A stretch of 64,000 nt of DNA, taken from positions 496,001 through 560,000 of the forward strand of contig NZ_SNXY01000009.1 of assembly GCF_004362745.1 (NCBI RefSeq), given 5' to 3'. A program made the position numbers and the translations under genes. The notes beneath the pieces were generated by a model. That model saw only the letters and a program-made list of their open reading frames with translations, was not told the origin of the DNA and searched no databases. Positions within the stretch are counted from its first letter, which is position 1; every line of letters begins with the position of its first letter. Source of the stretch: Oharaeibacter diazotrophicus. GTDB lineage: Bacteria > Pseudomonadota > Alphaproteobacteria > Rhizobiales > Pleomorphomonadaceae. Below are positions 16,863-26,387 of this stretch, one piece after another.

Positions 16863-17660
16863 TCAGCCGGCGGCGAGGCGAGTGCGCAGGGCGCGCTGCG
16901 CCATCATCCCGCAGACCAGTGCGCCGGCGACCCAGAGCCAGACGTATGCGTTGTCGATGAAGTGGCGCGGGTACATCGGGAAGAAGCCGAGGCGGAGCTT
17001 GGCGACGATGTGCGCCATCGGATTCCACTCGAGCAGGTCGCGGATGTAGATCGGCATGTACTCGGGGATGGCGAACACGGCGGCGAACAGGATCTGGCCG
17101 CGGCTGACGAAGCCCCAGATGGTCTGCCACAGCGGGAAGAACGGCTGGATCACCGAATTGACCATCCCGACACCGGCGCCGAGGGCGATCACCATCGCCA
17201 TGCACTCGAGCGCCACCTCCATCCGGAACGGGATGGTGTACTTGGAGATGCCGAACACGCCGAGCGCCGCCAGCAACGTCAGGCTGACCACGGAGAAGGT
17301 GAACACCTCCCCGAGCGTCTTGGCGATGACGTTGTCGAGGATGGTGACACGCGGCAGCGCCCGGGCGCCGCGGTTCTGCTTCACGCCCGTCGCGCTCTTG
17401 GCGCTGATGGCGCGGAACAGCATCACCGGCACGATGCCGGTGGTGATGAACAGGAAGGTGCTGTCGCCGATTGGCGGCTGGTGGCTGATGATGCTGTGGA
17501 TCGCCGACATGAAGGCGATCAGTCCCACCATCTCCAGGGCGTCGAAGAAATAGGCGAAGGCGAAGCGGCTGTTGCGGATGCGCATGTCGCGCATCATCAG
17601 GGCGGCGATCACCTTCGCCTGCCCCGCCGCTCCGACCTTGACCTCGTCCAGCACCGACAT
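16863..17660 (-). CDS. ABC-2 type polysaccharide export permease (KpsM/Wzm-like)
   Basis: A 265-residue membrane protein with about six hydrophobic helices and the layout of capsular polysaccharide or lipopolysaccharide ABC export permeases. Recognisable parts are RDMRIRNSRFAFAYFFDALEMVG near the N-terminus, LFRAISAKSATGVKQNRGARALPRVTILDNVIAKTL in the middle, and LEWNPMAHIVAKLRLGFFP near the C-terminus. It should work with a KpsT-like ATPase, yet none is adjacent. It is separate from the efflux operon that ends 60 bp upstream. The partner may be encoded elsewhere. Confidence 0.85.
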   Translation of the reverse strand: MSVLDEVKVGAAGQAKVIAALMMRDMRIRNSRFAFAYFFDALEMVGLIAFMSAIHSIISHQPPIGDSTFLFITTGIVPVMLFRAISAKSATGVKQNRGARALPRVTILDNVIAKTLGEVFTFSVVSLTLLAALGVFGISKYTIPFRMEVALECMAMVIALGAGVGMVNSVIQPFFPLWQTIWGFVSRGQILFAAVFAIPEYMPIYIRDLLEWNPMAHIVAKLRLGFFPMYPRHFIDNAYVWLWVAGALVCGMMAQRALRTRLAAG

Positions 17661-17720
17661 CCCGCGACCCCGTGCACACGGCGGCGACGGTGCGCAGCCT
17701 AGCACGGCGCCCCCGCCCGT

Positions 17721-18845
17721 TCACCCCGCCTTGGCGAGCATGCGGCGGAACCGGGCGATCGCCACCGCCAGGAACAACCCGCCGAGCCCCGCCATGACGA
17801 CCATCTGCGGCCAGACGATGTCGAGCCCGGCGCCGCGGTAGAGGATCGCCTGGGCGAACTGCACGAAATAGATCGACGGCGAGGCGTGCATGGCGTCCTG
17901 GAGCAGCTGCGGCATGCTCTCCAGCGGCGTCATGGTGCCCGACAACAGCATCATCGTCACGAACACGGGGATCGCCAAGAGCGCGAACTGCGGCATCGAC
18001 GAGGCGAGCGTCGCCAGGAGAATCCCGAGCGCGGTGGTGGCGAACAGGTAGATCGTGGTGCCCGTCAGGAACAGCGCCAGCGAACCGGACACCTCGACGC
18101 CGAGGCCGAGCTTCAACACGACCTCGATCGACAGCGCCACCGCCACCAGGATGACGAGGCCGTTGGCCCAGATCTTGGCGAGCGCGATCGCGGTCGGCGA
18201 CACCGGCATCACCAGGAGGTGCTCGAGCGTCCCGTGCTCGCGCTCGCGCATCACCGCCGAGCCGACCAGCAGGATCGACAGGATGGTGATCGAGTTGATC
18301 ACCTGCATCACGCCGTTGAAGCGGACGCCGTCGAGGTTGGGGTTGAAGCGGAAGCGCACCGCGGCGCGCACCGGCAGCGCGGTCGTCGCCTCGCCGGGGG
18401 CGAGGAAGGCAGCGACCTCGTCGGTCAGGATCTCCTGGAGATAGGCGACGCCGTTGCCGGCCTGGGCGATCGCGGTGGCGTCGACGCGGATCGCGACCGC
18501 CGGCGCACGGCCGGCCAGCACGTCGCGCTCGAAGTCGGGCGGGAACTCGACCACGAATGTGTGCCGTCCGGCGGCGACGTCGCGGTCGACGTCCGGGGCC
18601 TCGACCAGTTCCGGCGCCTGGAAGAAGCGGTGCGGGATGGCGTCGACGAGCCGGGCGGTCAACTGGGAGCGGTCGCCGTCGACCACCGCGACCGCGGCGT
18701 TGGAGACCTCGAGCTTGACGCCGCGCGCCACCGTCACCACCGCCACCGACAGCGCGTAGACCACCAGCGCAAGCATGACGTAGTCGTAGCGCAGGCTCTG
18801 GAATTCCTTGAGGCCGAGGAAGAACACGTCCTTGAGGAAGCGCAT
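17721..18845 (-). CDS. ABC-2 type efflux permease, YhhJ-like
   Basis: A 374-residue permease of the ABC-2 family. One N-terminal helix (about 22-42) is followed by a large periplasmic domain of about 130 residues, then five C-terminal helices with LEHLLVMPVSPTAIALAKIWANG and LLSGTMTPLESMPQLLQ, the family signature. It is the third gene of an operon ordered membrane-fusion protein, ATPase-permease fusion, permease, with only 5 bp to the gene before. This order equals yhiI-rbbA-yhhJ of enteric bacteria, which form a putative multidrug or peptide exporter. Confidence 0.92.
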   Translation of the reverse strand: MRFLKDVFFLGLKEFQSLRYDYVMLALVVYALSVAVVTVARGVKLEVSNAAVAVVDGDRSQLTARLVDAIPHRFFQAPELVEAPDVDRDVAAGRHTFVVEFPPDFERDVLAGRAPAVAIRVDATAIAQAGNGVAYLQEILTDEVAAFLAPGEATTALPVRAAVRFRFNPNLDGVRFNGVMQVINSITILSILLVGSAVMREREHGTLEHLLVMPVSPTAIALAKIWANGLVILVAVALSIEVVLKLGLGVEVSGSLALFLTGTTIYLFATTALGILLATLASSMPQFALLAIPVFVTMMLLSGTMTPLESMPQLLQDAMHASPSIYFVQFAQAILYRGAGLDIVWPQMVVMAGLGGLFLAVAIARFRRMLAKAG

Positions 18846-18850
18846 GGCGG

Positions 18851-21595
18851 TCAGGGCTCCTGCTTCTTCAGGCGCAGGCAGGCGAGGCCGAGGAAACCGA
18901 TGCCGAAACCGACCAGGGCGAGGTGGTTCGGCCAGAGGTCGGCGAAGCCGAGGCCCTTGGCGAAGGTGCCGAGCGAGATCGCCTGGAACCAGCCGGCCGG
19001 GAAGCCGTAGCCGATCAGCCGGCCGGCGCCCTCGATCGAGGCGACCGGGTACATGAAGCCGGAGAAGTTCACCGCCGGCAGCACCGACAAGATCGCCACC
19101 GCGAAGGTCGCCGCGACCTGCGTCGACACCACCGTCGAGACCAGCAGCCCGAAGGCGGTGGTGGCGAAGACACAGGCGACCGCCCCGGCGGCGAAGGCGG
19201 CGAGCGAACCGGTGAAGGGCACGCCGAAGACGAGCACCGCGGTCAGGAAGACCGCGACGATCTCGACGACGCCGACCGCGACATAGGCGAGCTGCTTGCC
19301 GAACAGGAACTCGGCCACCGAGGCCGGCGAGGCCTCGAGGTTGGCGATCGAGCCGATCTCGCGCTCGCGCACCACGCCGAGCGCCGTCATCATCGCCGGG
19401 ATCAGCACCAGCACCAGCATGACCACGCCGGGGGTGATGGCGTTCACCGACAGGAAGGCCTGGTTGTAGAGGTAGCGCGGCCGGACCTCGATCGGCACGG
19501 CCGCCCCGGCCGCGCCCCCGGATGCGGCGCGCGCCTCGTCGACGGCCCAGGCGGCGACGAGACCCTGGACGTAGGCGCGCACGGTCTCGGCGCGGAAGGT
19601 GTTGGCGCCGTCGATCCAGAGACCGACCTCGGGCTTCTCGCCGGCGACGAGATCGCGGCCGAAGCCGGGCGGGATCGCCACCACCAGCCGGAGTTCGCCG
19701 TCGGCGAGCCGGCGGTCGACCTCGGCGTCGGACGCGATCGGCGGACGGGTCTCGAAATAGCGCGAGCCCTCGAAACTGCGCAGCATCGCCTGGCTCTCCG
19801 GCGAGCGGTCGCGGTCGAAGGCGGCGTAGGTCAGGTGCTCGACGTCGAAGGAGATGCCGAAGGAGAAGATCACCAGCAGGAACACGGGGATCGCCAGCGC
19901 GAAGACGAGGCGGACGCGGTCGCGCAGCAGTTCGAGGCCCTCGCGGCGGGCGAAGGCCCAGACGCGCCCGGCCGGTCCGGCGGCCGCGCCCGCCGAGGCC
20001 GTTGCCTCTCCGGTCGCGGTGGTCTCGACCGTCGGCGCGGTCGCCCCGGCCGCCTCGTCGGTGCCCGCCGCGGCCTCGGCGAGATAGGCGACGAAGGCCT
20101 CCTCGAGCGAGGGCGCCGCCCGCGAGGCCGTCAGCTCGTCGGGCGTTCCGACCGCCAGAACCCGGCCGCGGTGCATCAGCGAGATGCGGTCGCAGCGCTC
20201 GGCCTCGTTCATGAAGTGGGTCGAGACGAAGATGGTGACGCCGTCCTCGCGCGACAGCCGGACCAGCTGGCGCCAGAACATGTCGCGCGCCGCCGGGTCG
20301 ACGCCCGAGGTCGGCTCGTCGAGGATCAACATGCGCGGCCGGTGCAGGCAGGCGGCGGCGAGTTGCAGGCGCTGGCGCAGACCGAGCGGCAGCCGCGCCG
20401 GCAGCTCGCCGGCGACCTCGGAAAGGTCGAAACGCTCGAGGCCGTCGCGGACGCGGGCGTCGATCTCGGCGGCCGGCACCCGGTAGAGCCGGGCGGCGAG
20501 CGCGAGATTGGCCGCGACCGTCAGTTCCTCGTAGAGCGAGAAGCCCTGCGACATGTAGCCGACATCGAGGCGGCTCTCGAGGTCGGCGCCGGCGACCGGC
20601 CGGCCGAACAGCTCGGCCCGCCCCTCGGTGGCTTCGAGCAGGCCGGTCAGCATCTTCATCGTCGTGGTCTTGCCGCAGCCGTTGGAGCCGAGGAAGCCGA
20701 AGATCTCGCCGGTGTCGATGCGGAAGCTGACGTGGTCGACCGCGGTGAAGTCGCCGAAGCGGCGGGTCAGGTCCTCGGCGACGATCGCCGGTGCGCCGTC
20801 CCGAACGGGCCGCGGCGGCACCACGAAGGGCTCGGCGGTGCCGTCGCCGCCGGCGCGGAGCTTGCGGTAGGCGGTCTCGAGGTCGCGGGCGCCGGCGCGG
20901 GCGAGCACCTCGGCGGTGTCGCCGGAGGCGATCACCCGGCCGGCGTCGATCGCGACCACCCGGCCGAAGCTCGCGGCCTCCTCCATGTAGGCGGTGGCGA
21001 CGACGACCGTCATGCCCGGCCGGTCGGCGCGGATGGCGGCGACCAGCGCCCAGAACTGCCGGCGCGACAGCGGGTCGACGCCGGTGGTCGGCTCGTCGAG
21101 TACCAGCAGGTCGGGGTTGTGGACCAGGGCGCAGCACAGCGACAGCTTCTGCTTCATGCCGCCGGAGAGCTTGCCGGCGGGTCGGTCCGGGAACGGGTCG
21201 AGACCGGTGGCGCTGAGCAGGCGGCCGATCCGGGCCGTGCGCTCGGCGGCGGAGAGGCCGAACAGGCGGGCGTGGAAGTCGATGTTCTCGACCACCGTCA
21301 GCGTCGGGTAGAGGTTGCGTCCGAGGCCCTGCGGCATGTAGGCGATCCGCGCCGCCACCGCGCTCCGATGCGCCGCCGAGGCCATGTCGCCGCCGAGCAC
21401 CTCCACCGAGCCGGCCTGGATCCGGCGCACGCCGGCGACCAGGCCGAGCAGGGTCGACTTGCCGACGCCGTCCGGCCCGATCACCGCGGTGGCGCTGCCG
21501 GCCGGAAGTTCGAGCGTCATGCCCTCGACCGCGACGGTGCGGCCGTAGCGGTGGACGAGGCCCGCGACGCGGACCGCCGGATCAGGAGCCGGCAT
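18851..21595 (-). CDS. RbbA-like ABC transporter: two ATPase domains fused to a permease
   Basis: A 914-residue fusion. The first ATPase domain has Walker A GPDGVGKST (40-48), signature LSGGMKQKL and LLVLDEPTTGVDP. The second has Walker A GSNGCGKTT, a signature changed to LPLGLRQRL as is usual for RbbA-type proteins, and MLILDEPTSGVDP. A linker rich in Ala/Thr/Glu leads into an ABC-2 permease (about 545-914) with a large periplasmic loop and six helices. With the YhhJ-like permease it would form a heterodimer exporter fed by the HlyD-like protein. The gene overlaps the upstream gene by 14 bp, indicating coupled translation. Confidence 0.94.
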   Translation of the reverse strand: MPAPDPAVRVAGLVHRYGRTVAVEGMTLELPAGSATAVIGPDGVGKSTLLGLVAGVRRIQAGSVEVLGGDMASAAHRSAVAARIAYMPQGLGRNLYPTLTVVENIDFHARLFGLSAAERTARIGRLLSATGLDPFPDRPAGKLSGGMKQKLSLCCALVHNPDLLVLDEPTTGVDPLSRRQFWALVAAIRADRPGMTVVVATAYMEEAASFGRVVAIDAGRVIASGDTAEVLARAGARDLETAYRKLRAGGDGTAEPFVVPPRPVRDGAPAIVAEDLTRRFGDFTAVDHVSFRIDTGEIFGFLGSNGCGKTTTMKMLTGLLEATEGRAELFGRPVAGADLESRLDVGYMSQGFSLYEELTVAANLALAARLYRVPAAEIDARVRDGLERFDLSEVAGELPARLPLGLRQRLQLAAACLHRPRMLILDEPTSGVDPAARDMFWRQLVRLSREDGVTIFVSTHFMNEAERCDRISLMHRGRVLAVGTPDELTASRAAPSLEEAFVAYLAEAAAGTDEAAGATAPTVETTATGEATASAGAAAGPAGRVWAFARREGLELLRDRVRLVFALAIPVFLLVIFSFGISFDVEHLTYAAFDRDRSPESQAMLRSFEGSRYFETRPPIASDAEVDRRLADGELRLVVAIPPGFGRDLVAGEKPEVGLWIDGANTFRAETVRAYVQGLVAAWAVDEARAASGGAAGAAVPIEVRPRYLYNQAFLSVNAITPGVVMLVLVLIPAMMTALGVVREREIGSIANLEASPASVAEFLFGKQLAYVAVGVVEIVAVFLTAVLVFGVPFTGSLAAFAAGAVACVFATTAFGLLVSTVVSTQVAATFAVAILSVLPAVNFSGFMYPVASIEGAGRLIGYGFPAGWFQAISLGTFAKGLGFADLWPNHLALVGFGIGFLGLACLRLKKQEP

Positions 21596-22580
21596 CGGGC
21601 AGCCTCGGCGCCAGCCGCTCCGGCCAGGCGACGTCGGGACCGAGCCCGACGTAGGCGACGCCGGTGAGGCCGGCCTTGACGTAGTCGCGATAGCGCGCGA
21701 GCAGCTCGGGGGCGATGCCGACCTTGACGCGGTACATCAGCTTCTCGCGTTCGGCGGACGTCTCCACCGTCTTCGGCGTGAACTGCGCCTCGGCCGCGAC
21801 GAAAGTCACCGTCGCCGGGATCACGTAGTCCGGGCCGGCGTCGAGCACGATGCGCGCCTCGCCGCCGAGGCGGACGCGGCCGACCGACGAGGTCGGCAGG
21901 AACACGGTCATCGAGACGTCCGTGAGGTCGAGCAGCGTGACGACGCGGCCGCCGGCGGCGACCACCTCGCCCGGCTGGACCAGCTTGTACTCAACGCGGC
22001 CGGCGATCGGCGCCGTCAGCACGAGGTCGGCGAGCACGGCGCGGATGCGCGCGACGTCGGCCTCGGCGACCTTGCGGGCGGCGTCGGCGCCGCCGACGGC
22101 GGCCTTGGCGGCGTCGACGGCGGCGGCGGCGACGTTGCGGGCGGCGAGGCGCTGGTCGGCCTCGGCCTGCGTGGCGAAATCGCGGTCGCGCAGTTCCTCC
22201 GAGCGCTTCAGCTGCACCTCGGCGAGTGCCAGTTCGGCCTCCCGGCTGGCGACCGCGGCGCGGGCCTGCGCAACGCCCTGGAACGCGCGCTCGACCTCGG
22301 CCTCGGCGGCGGCGAGTTCGGCGCGGGTCTGGACTTGGTCGAGTTCGGCGACGGGCGCGCCCTTGTCGAGGTAGTCGCCCTCGCGCACCGCGATCGTCGC
22401 GACGCGGCCGGCGAGCTTGGCGGAGACGTCGACGCGCTCGACCTCGATGCGGCCGTTGGCGACCGTGACGTTCTCGGGCAGTGCCTCGGCGCGGAGCGCG
22501 CCGGCGTGGCGCCAGCCGGCATAGCCGAGCGCCGCGGCCACGGCGACCACCGCGAGGACGACGGGGAGCTTCGACTTCAT
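21582..22580 (-). CDS. HlyD-family membrane fusion protein of the efflux operon
   Basis: A 332-residue periplasmic adaptor. One N-terminal membrane anchor (about 5-24) is followed by a biotinyl-lipoyl half (VSAKLAGRVATIAVREGDYLDKG), an alpha-helical hairpin rich in Ala and Glu (about 85-185), and the second lipoyl half (LTAPIAGRVEYKLVQPGEVVAAGG). It links the inner-membrane ABC exporter to an outer-membrane channel such as TolC, which is not encoded here. It is the first gene of the yhiI-rbbA-yhhJ-like operon. The ATG before KSKLPVVLAVV is the natural start. Confidence 0.92.
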   Translation of the reverse strand: MKSKLPVVLAVVAVAAALGYAGWRHAGALRAEALPENVTVANGRIEVERVDVSAKLAGRVATIAVREGDYLDKGAPVAELDQVQTRAELAAAEAEVERAFQGVAQARAAVASREAELALAEVQLKRSEELRDRDFATQAEADQRLAARNVAAAAVDAAKAAVGGADAARKVAEADVARIRAVLADLVLTAPIAGRVEYKLVQPGEVVAAGGRVVTLLDLTDVSMTVFLPTSSVGRVRLGGEARIVLDAGPDYVIPATVTFVAAEAQFTPKTVETSAEREKLMYRVKVGIAPELLARYRDYVKAGLTGVAYVGLGPDVAWPERLAPRLPDAGS

Positions 22581-22718
22581 GCGGCGATCCGTGGGCGAGT
22601 GGCGGGGCGGCGAGCGGTGCGGACAACGACGACCGCTCCGCCCGCGCCGCGGGGCCGCGGCGGAGCCGACGTCCGTCCGCCTTCCTTTTCGCACTGCGGC
22701 AGACGGGACGGAAGCGCG

Positions 22719-22755
22719 AAAACCCCGCCCTCCGGATTGCTCCGGATGGGCGGGG
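22719..22755 (-). terminator. Rho-independent terminator of the secreted-protein gene
   Basis: On the minus strand the stem CCCCGCCC / GGGCGGGG (plus-strand positions 22748-22755 and 22723-22730), with an inner TCCGGA stem, is followed by TTTT (22722-22719). A second GC hairpin (22782-22792 with 22802-22812) lies between it and the gene. Confidence 0.8.
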
Positions 22756-22883
22756 CGCCGCGCTCGGGGGGAGAGGGAAGCGGGGCCGGCGATTGCTCAG
22801 GTCGCCGGCCCCGGAACGGGCGGTGCGGTCGAAGGCCCGGAAGACCGCGGGGGGCCCCGTCGCACCGTCCGCCATGGGCGATG

Positions 22884-23333
22884 TTACTGCAAGGTGCCGG
22901 TCAGGGTGCAGCTGACGATGAACTCGCCGACGGCCGCCGACTTCGAGGCGGTCACGGTGGCGCGCTGGGTCGCCAGCACCAGGTGGGTCATCTTGGTCTG
23001 GCCCTGGTAGCGGCGGGACGAGGCGTCCGACGAGAAGGAGGAGATCTGGACGTAGTTGGTGAGGCCGATCGAGGTGTTGTCGGCCTTGCGACCGCTGACG
23101 GAGATCGCGGAGATCGCCTGGTTGGTCGGCATGGTCACGACGCAGCCGGCGTCGGTGGCGATCAGCGTCTTGCCGGCGGGAACCGCCGTGAAGTTCAGCT
23201 CGCAGAAGGAGGTGTTGTCGCACACCTTCAGGACCCGCTCGGACCAGTAGGCGCCGGCGATGGTGGGGGCGGCCGTGGCGGCGGTGGCGGAGGCGACGAG
23301 GGCGGCGGCGGCGAGGGCGGCGAAGGACTTCAT
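22884..23333 (-). CDS. hypothetical secreted protein
   Basis: A 149-residue protein with a classical Sec signal peptide (KSFAALAAAALVASATAATA, cleavage about residue 22). The mature part is small, probably beta-rich, with four cysteines (two in CDNTSFC, one in AGCVV, one in SCTL) that could form two disulfides in the periplasm. I do not recognise the family. It has its own terminator and an independent upstream region, so it is a single-gene unit. Confidence 0.7.
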   Translation of the reverse strand: MKSFAALAAAALVASATAATAAPTIAGAYWSERVLKVCDNTSFCELNFTAVPAGKTLIATDAGCVVTMPTNQAISAISVSGRKADNTSIGLTNYVQISSFSSDASSRRYQGQTKMTHLVLATQRATVTASKSAAVGEFIVSCTLTGTLQ

Positions 23334-23451
23334 GGTCGGGTTCTCCTCTGGCTCCGGGACCGTTCTGCGCCGGCCCGTCGGTGAGGAGAGTTCTACGGCG
23401 CCCGTGTTTCGGTCCGCGGACGCGGATCGGCGCCGTTCCGTTTCGTTTGTT

Positions 23452-23958
23452 TCAGGTTTGAGGCGGCGGATCGAAAGCCGGATGAAACGTCACGCGTCCC
23501 GCGAACGGCGGTCCGGACAGCGGCAATGCCAGAACATGGCCGTCGGGTACGCCGGCGACGACGAGACCGGAACCGGCCGAGAAACCGAAGCGGCCGTAGT
23601 AGGCGGGATCGCCGACCAGCACGCAACCGGCGGCTCCGGCCGCAAGCAACCGATCGAGAGCGGCCCGGACCAGGGCGGAGCCGACGCCGCGACGCCGGAG
23701 GTCGCGCCGCACCGCGAGCGGGCCGAGCCCGGACCAGCCGCGATCGGCGCCGTCGATCGCCACCGCCGACACGGCGACCTGCCCCGCGAGGCCGGCCTCG
23801 TCCGACGCGACAAGCGAAACGTCGAGCGCGCCGGCGGCGCGCAGCCGCTCCACGATCTCGGCCTCGTAGCCGCAGGCGTAGGGCATGTCCGAGAAGGCGT
23901 CGGCGATCAGGCGGGACATCGCCGCCGCGTCCTCAGGCCGCTCGTCGCGGATCTCCAT
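23452..23958 (-). CDS. GNAT-family N-acetyltransferase
   Basis: A 168-residue acetyltransferase of the YhbS-like GNAT group. The acetyl-CoA loop is LAVRRDLRRRGVGSALV, followed by GAAGCVLVGDPAYYGRFGF, a motif typical of this subfamily. The substrate is unknown. The ATG at 23958 lies 8 bp after GGAGG; a GTG one codon earlier is an alternative. The gene starts 13 bp after the OsmC-like gene stop and is probably co-transcribed with it. Confidence 0.88.
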   Translation of the reverse strand: MEIRDERPEDAAAMSRLIADAFSDMPYACGYEAEIVERLRAAGALDVSLVASDEAGLAGQVAVSAVAIDGADRGWSGLGPLAVRRDLRRRGVGSALVRAALDRLLAAGAAGCVLVGDPAYYGRFGFSAGSGLVVAGVPDGHVLALPLSGPPFAGRVTFHPAFDPPPQT

Positions 23959-23971
23959 CACCGGCCCCTCC

Positions 23972-24391
23972 TCAGAGCGGGTCGCCGTCGACGATCTCGA
24001 CGGCGGCGGCGGTGCTGTTGCCGATGGTGCAGATGCGGTGCGCCTCGGCGATCAGCGCCGCCCGCTCGGATTCGGCGAGGTCGCCGGCGATGCCGAAGCG
24101 GCAGACCTGGCGCGCGATCCTGGACGGCGCGTCCGCCGCCTTCTCGCCGGTGACCTCGACCCGGACCTCGCCGATCCGGTCTGCGAGGCCGAGGTGGCGG
24201 GCGGCGATGCGGACGCTGAGCGCGAGGCAGCCGGCGAGCGCGGCGTCGAACAGTTCCAACGGGTTGAGCCCCGGCATCGACGGCGAGCCGGCGAGCACGG
24301 CGGTGGCGCCGGAGACGGCCGCGAGCGAGCCGCGGCCCGACGGTTCGACGACGGCGGCGACGCCCATCGGGCGCTGGCGGACGGTGGCCAC
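23972..24391 (-). CDS. OsmC/Ohr-family protein
   Basis: A 139-residue OsmC-fold protein. The two redox cysteines of the family are present: one in LAGCLALSVRIAARHLGL and one in AHRICTIGNSTAA. OsmC-type proteins reduce organic hydroperoxides with thiol help and act in the cytoplasm. The start is taken as GTG at 24391 because GAGGAG lies 7 bp upstream; an ATG at 24367 is the alternative. The gene overlaps no neighbour and precedes the GNAT gene on the same strand. Confidence 0.8.
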   Translation of the reverse strand: MATVRQRPMGVAAVVEPSGRGSLAAVSGATAVLAGSPSMPGLNPLELFDAALAGCLALSVRIAARHLGLADRIGEVRVEVTGEKAADAPSRIARQVCRFGIAGDLAESERAALIAEAHRICTIGNSTAAAVEIVDGDPL

Positions 24392-24494
24392 GGCGGATGC
24401 TCCTCGGCGGACGCGGGGCCGCCATCCTTCGCGGAGAGCGGTCCCGCTGTCCAGCGCCGTCCAGGCGGAGGGCCGGGACGGCGCCGGATCGGCG

Positions 24495-26387
24495 TCACTC
24501 AGCGGCGGCTTCCTCCTTCGCCGGACGTCCGCCGACGGTGCCCTCCGCCCCGGCCTCGTCGCCGAGGTCGAGGAAACCACCGGTCTGGCGGGCCCACAGG
24601 CCGGCGTAGAGACCGCCGCGGGCGACGAGTTCGGCGTGGGTGCCGGTCTCGACGATGCGGCCCTTGTCCATCACCACCAGCCGGTCCATCCGCGCGATGG
24701 TGGAGAGGCGGTGGGCGATGGCGATCACCGTCTTGCCGGCCATCAGCGTCTCGAGGCTCTCCTGGATCGCGGCCTCGACGTCGCTGTCGAGGGCGCTGGT
24801 CGCCTCGTCGAGCACCAGGATCGGCGCGTTCTTGAGGAGGACGCGCGCGATCGCGACGCGCTGGCGCTGGCCGCCGGACAGCTTGACGCCGCGTTCGCCG
24901 ACGTGGGCGTCATAGGCGGTGCGGCCGCGGGCGTCGGCGAGGTCGACGACGAAGTCCGCGGCATGGGCGAGTTCGGTCGCCTCGACCATCTCGCCGTCGG
25001 TGGCGTCCGGCCGGCCGTACTTGACGTTCTCGCGGATCGAGCGGTGCAGCAGCGAGGTGTCCTGGGTGACGACGCCGACGGCGGCGCGCAGGCTCTCCTG
25101 CGTCACCGCCGAGACGTCCTGGCCGTCGATCAGGATGCACCCGCCCTCGAGGTCGTAGAGGCGCAGGAACACGTTGACCAGCGTCGACTTGCCGGCGCCG
25201 GACGGACCGACCACGCCGATCTTCTCGCCCGGCCGGATCGTCAGCGTCACGCCGTCGAGCGCGCCCTTGGACCGGCCGTAGTGGAAGTGGACGTCCTCGA
25301 AGCGGATCTCGCCGCCGGTCACCGCGAGCGGCTTCGCCCGCGGCGCGTCGACCACGGTGTGCGGCCGGGCGATGGTGGTGATGCCGTCCTGGACGATGCC
25401 GACGTTCTCGAACACGCCCTGCACCTCCCACATGATCCAGCCGGACATGTTGATGATGCGCACCACGAGGCCGCCGACCAGGGCGATCGCGCCGGTGGTG
25501 ATCGAGCCCGTCTGCCACAGCCAGATCGCCAGCGCGCCGACCACCGTGACCAGCACGCTGTTGATCACCGAGATGGTGGTGGTCATCTGGGTGATCAGGC
25601 GCTGCTGGGCGAAGAACACCGCGGTGTGGTCCTCGAGGGCGGTGCGGGCGAAGTTGTCCTCGCGCTCGGCGTGGGCGAACAGCTTGACGGTGTGGATGTT
25701 GGTGTAGCTGTCGACGACGCGGCCGGTCAGCAGCGAGCGCGCCTCGGAGATCTCCTCCGACGCCTTCTTGGTGCGCGGCACGAAGTGGCGCAGCACCACG
25801 ACGTAGAGCACCACCCAGACGATCAGCGGCAGGGCGAGGCGCAGATCCGCCTCGGCGAACAGCACCAGCGCCGACACGGTGTAGAGCACCACGAACCACA
25901 CCGCGTCAGTGACCTGGACCACCGACTCGCGCAGCGACGGGCCGGTCTGGATCACCTTGGTCGCGACGCGGCCGGCGAAGTCGTTGTTGAAGAAGGCGAT
26001 CGACTGCCGGAGCACGTGGCGGTGGTTCTGCCAGCGGATCAGGTTGGTGAAGGACGGCGCGATCGCCTGATGGGTCAGGAGGTCGTGCAGCATGGTGAAG
26101 AACGGCCGGCCGATCAGGATCACGGCCGCCATCCACAGGAAGTCGGTGCCGTGCTCGGCCCACAGCCGGTCGGGCGTCGTCGTGTCGAGAATGTCGACGA
26201 TGGCGCCGATGTAGCGGAAGATCGACACCTCGATCAGCGCCACGAACAGGCCCACCACCATCAGCGCCGCGAACAGCGGCCAGACCTGGCGCAGGTGGTG
26301 CCAGTAGAAGCCGCCGAGCGTCGCCGGCGGCGCGCCGGGCGGATGGGGACGGAACGGGTCGACCAGTTGCTCGAAGAAGCGGAACAT
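24495..26387 (-). CDS. ABC exporter, fused membrane and ATPase domains (MsbA/multidrug type)
   Basis: A 630-residue half-transporter. Six membrane helices span about residues 30-330; the ATPase domain (about 360-590) has Walker A GPSGAGKST, signature LSGGQRQRV, Walker B ILVLDEATSALD and the His switch IAHRLS. The N-terminal WHHLRQVWPLFAALMVVGLFVALIEVSIFRYIGAIVD and the QTGPSLRESVVQVTDAVWFVV segment are typical of a proteobacterial ABC multidrug or lipid exporter group. It should function as a homodimer in the inner membrane. Substrate unknown. It is the first of a run with the OsmC and GNAT genes, though the gap of about 100 bp leaves co-transcription open. Confidence 0.92.
   Translation of the reverse strand: MFRFFEQLVDPFRPHPPGAPPATLGGFYWHHLRQVWPLFAALMVVGLFVALIEVSIFRYIGAIVDILDTTTPDRLWAEHGTDFLWMAAVILIGRPFFTMLHDLLTHQAIAPSFTNLIRWQNHRHVLRQSIAFFNNDFAGRVATKVIQTGPSLRESVVQVTDAVWFVVLYTVSALVLFAEADLRLALPLIVWVVLYVVVLRHFVPRTKKASEEISEARSLLTGRVVDSYTNIHTVKLFAHAEREDNFARTALEDHTAVFFAQQRLITQMTTTISVINSVLVTVVGALAIWLWQTGSITTGAIALVGGLVVRIINMSGWIMWEVQGVFENVGIVQDGITTIARPHTVVDAPRAKPLAVTGGEIRFEDVHFHYGRSKGALDGVTLTIRPGEKIGVVGPSGAGKSTLVNVFLRLYDLEGGCILIDGQDVSAVTQESLRAAVGVVTQDTSLLHRSIRENVKYGRPDATDGEMVEATELAHAADFVVDLADARGRTAYDAHVGERGVKLSGGQRQRVAIARVLLKNAPILVLDEATSALDSDVEAAIQESLETLMAGKTVIAIAHRLSTIARMDRLVVMDKGRIVETGTHAELVARGGLYAGLWARQTGGFLDLGDEAGAEGTVGGRPAKEEAAAE

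Noticed and set aside
18923-21667. 914-codon plus-strand frame opposite the RbbA-like gene
   Set aside because: Antisense to two complete ABC ATPase domains; its composition is the reverse-strand image of a GC-biased gene.
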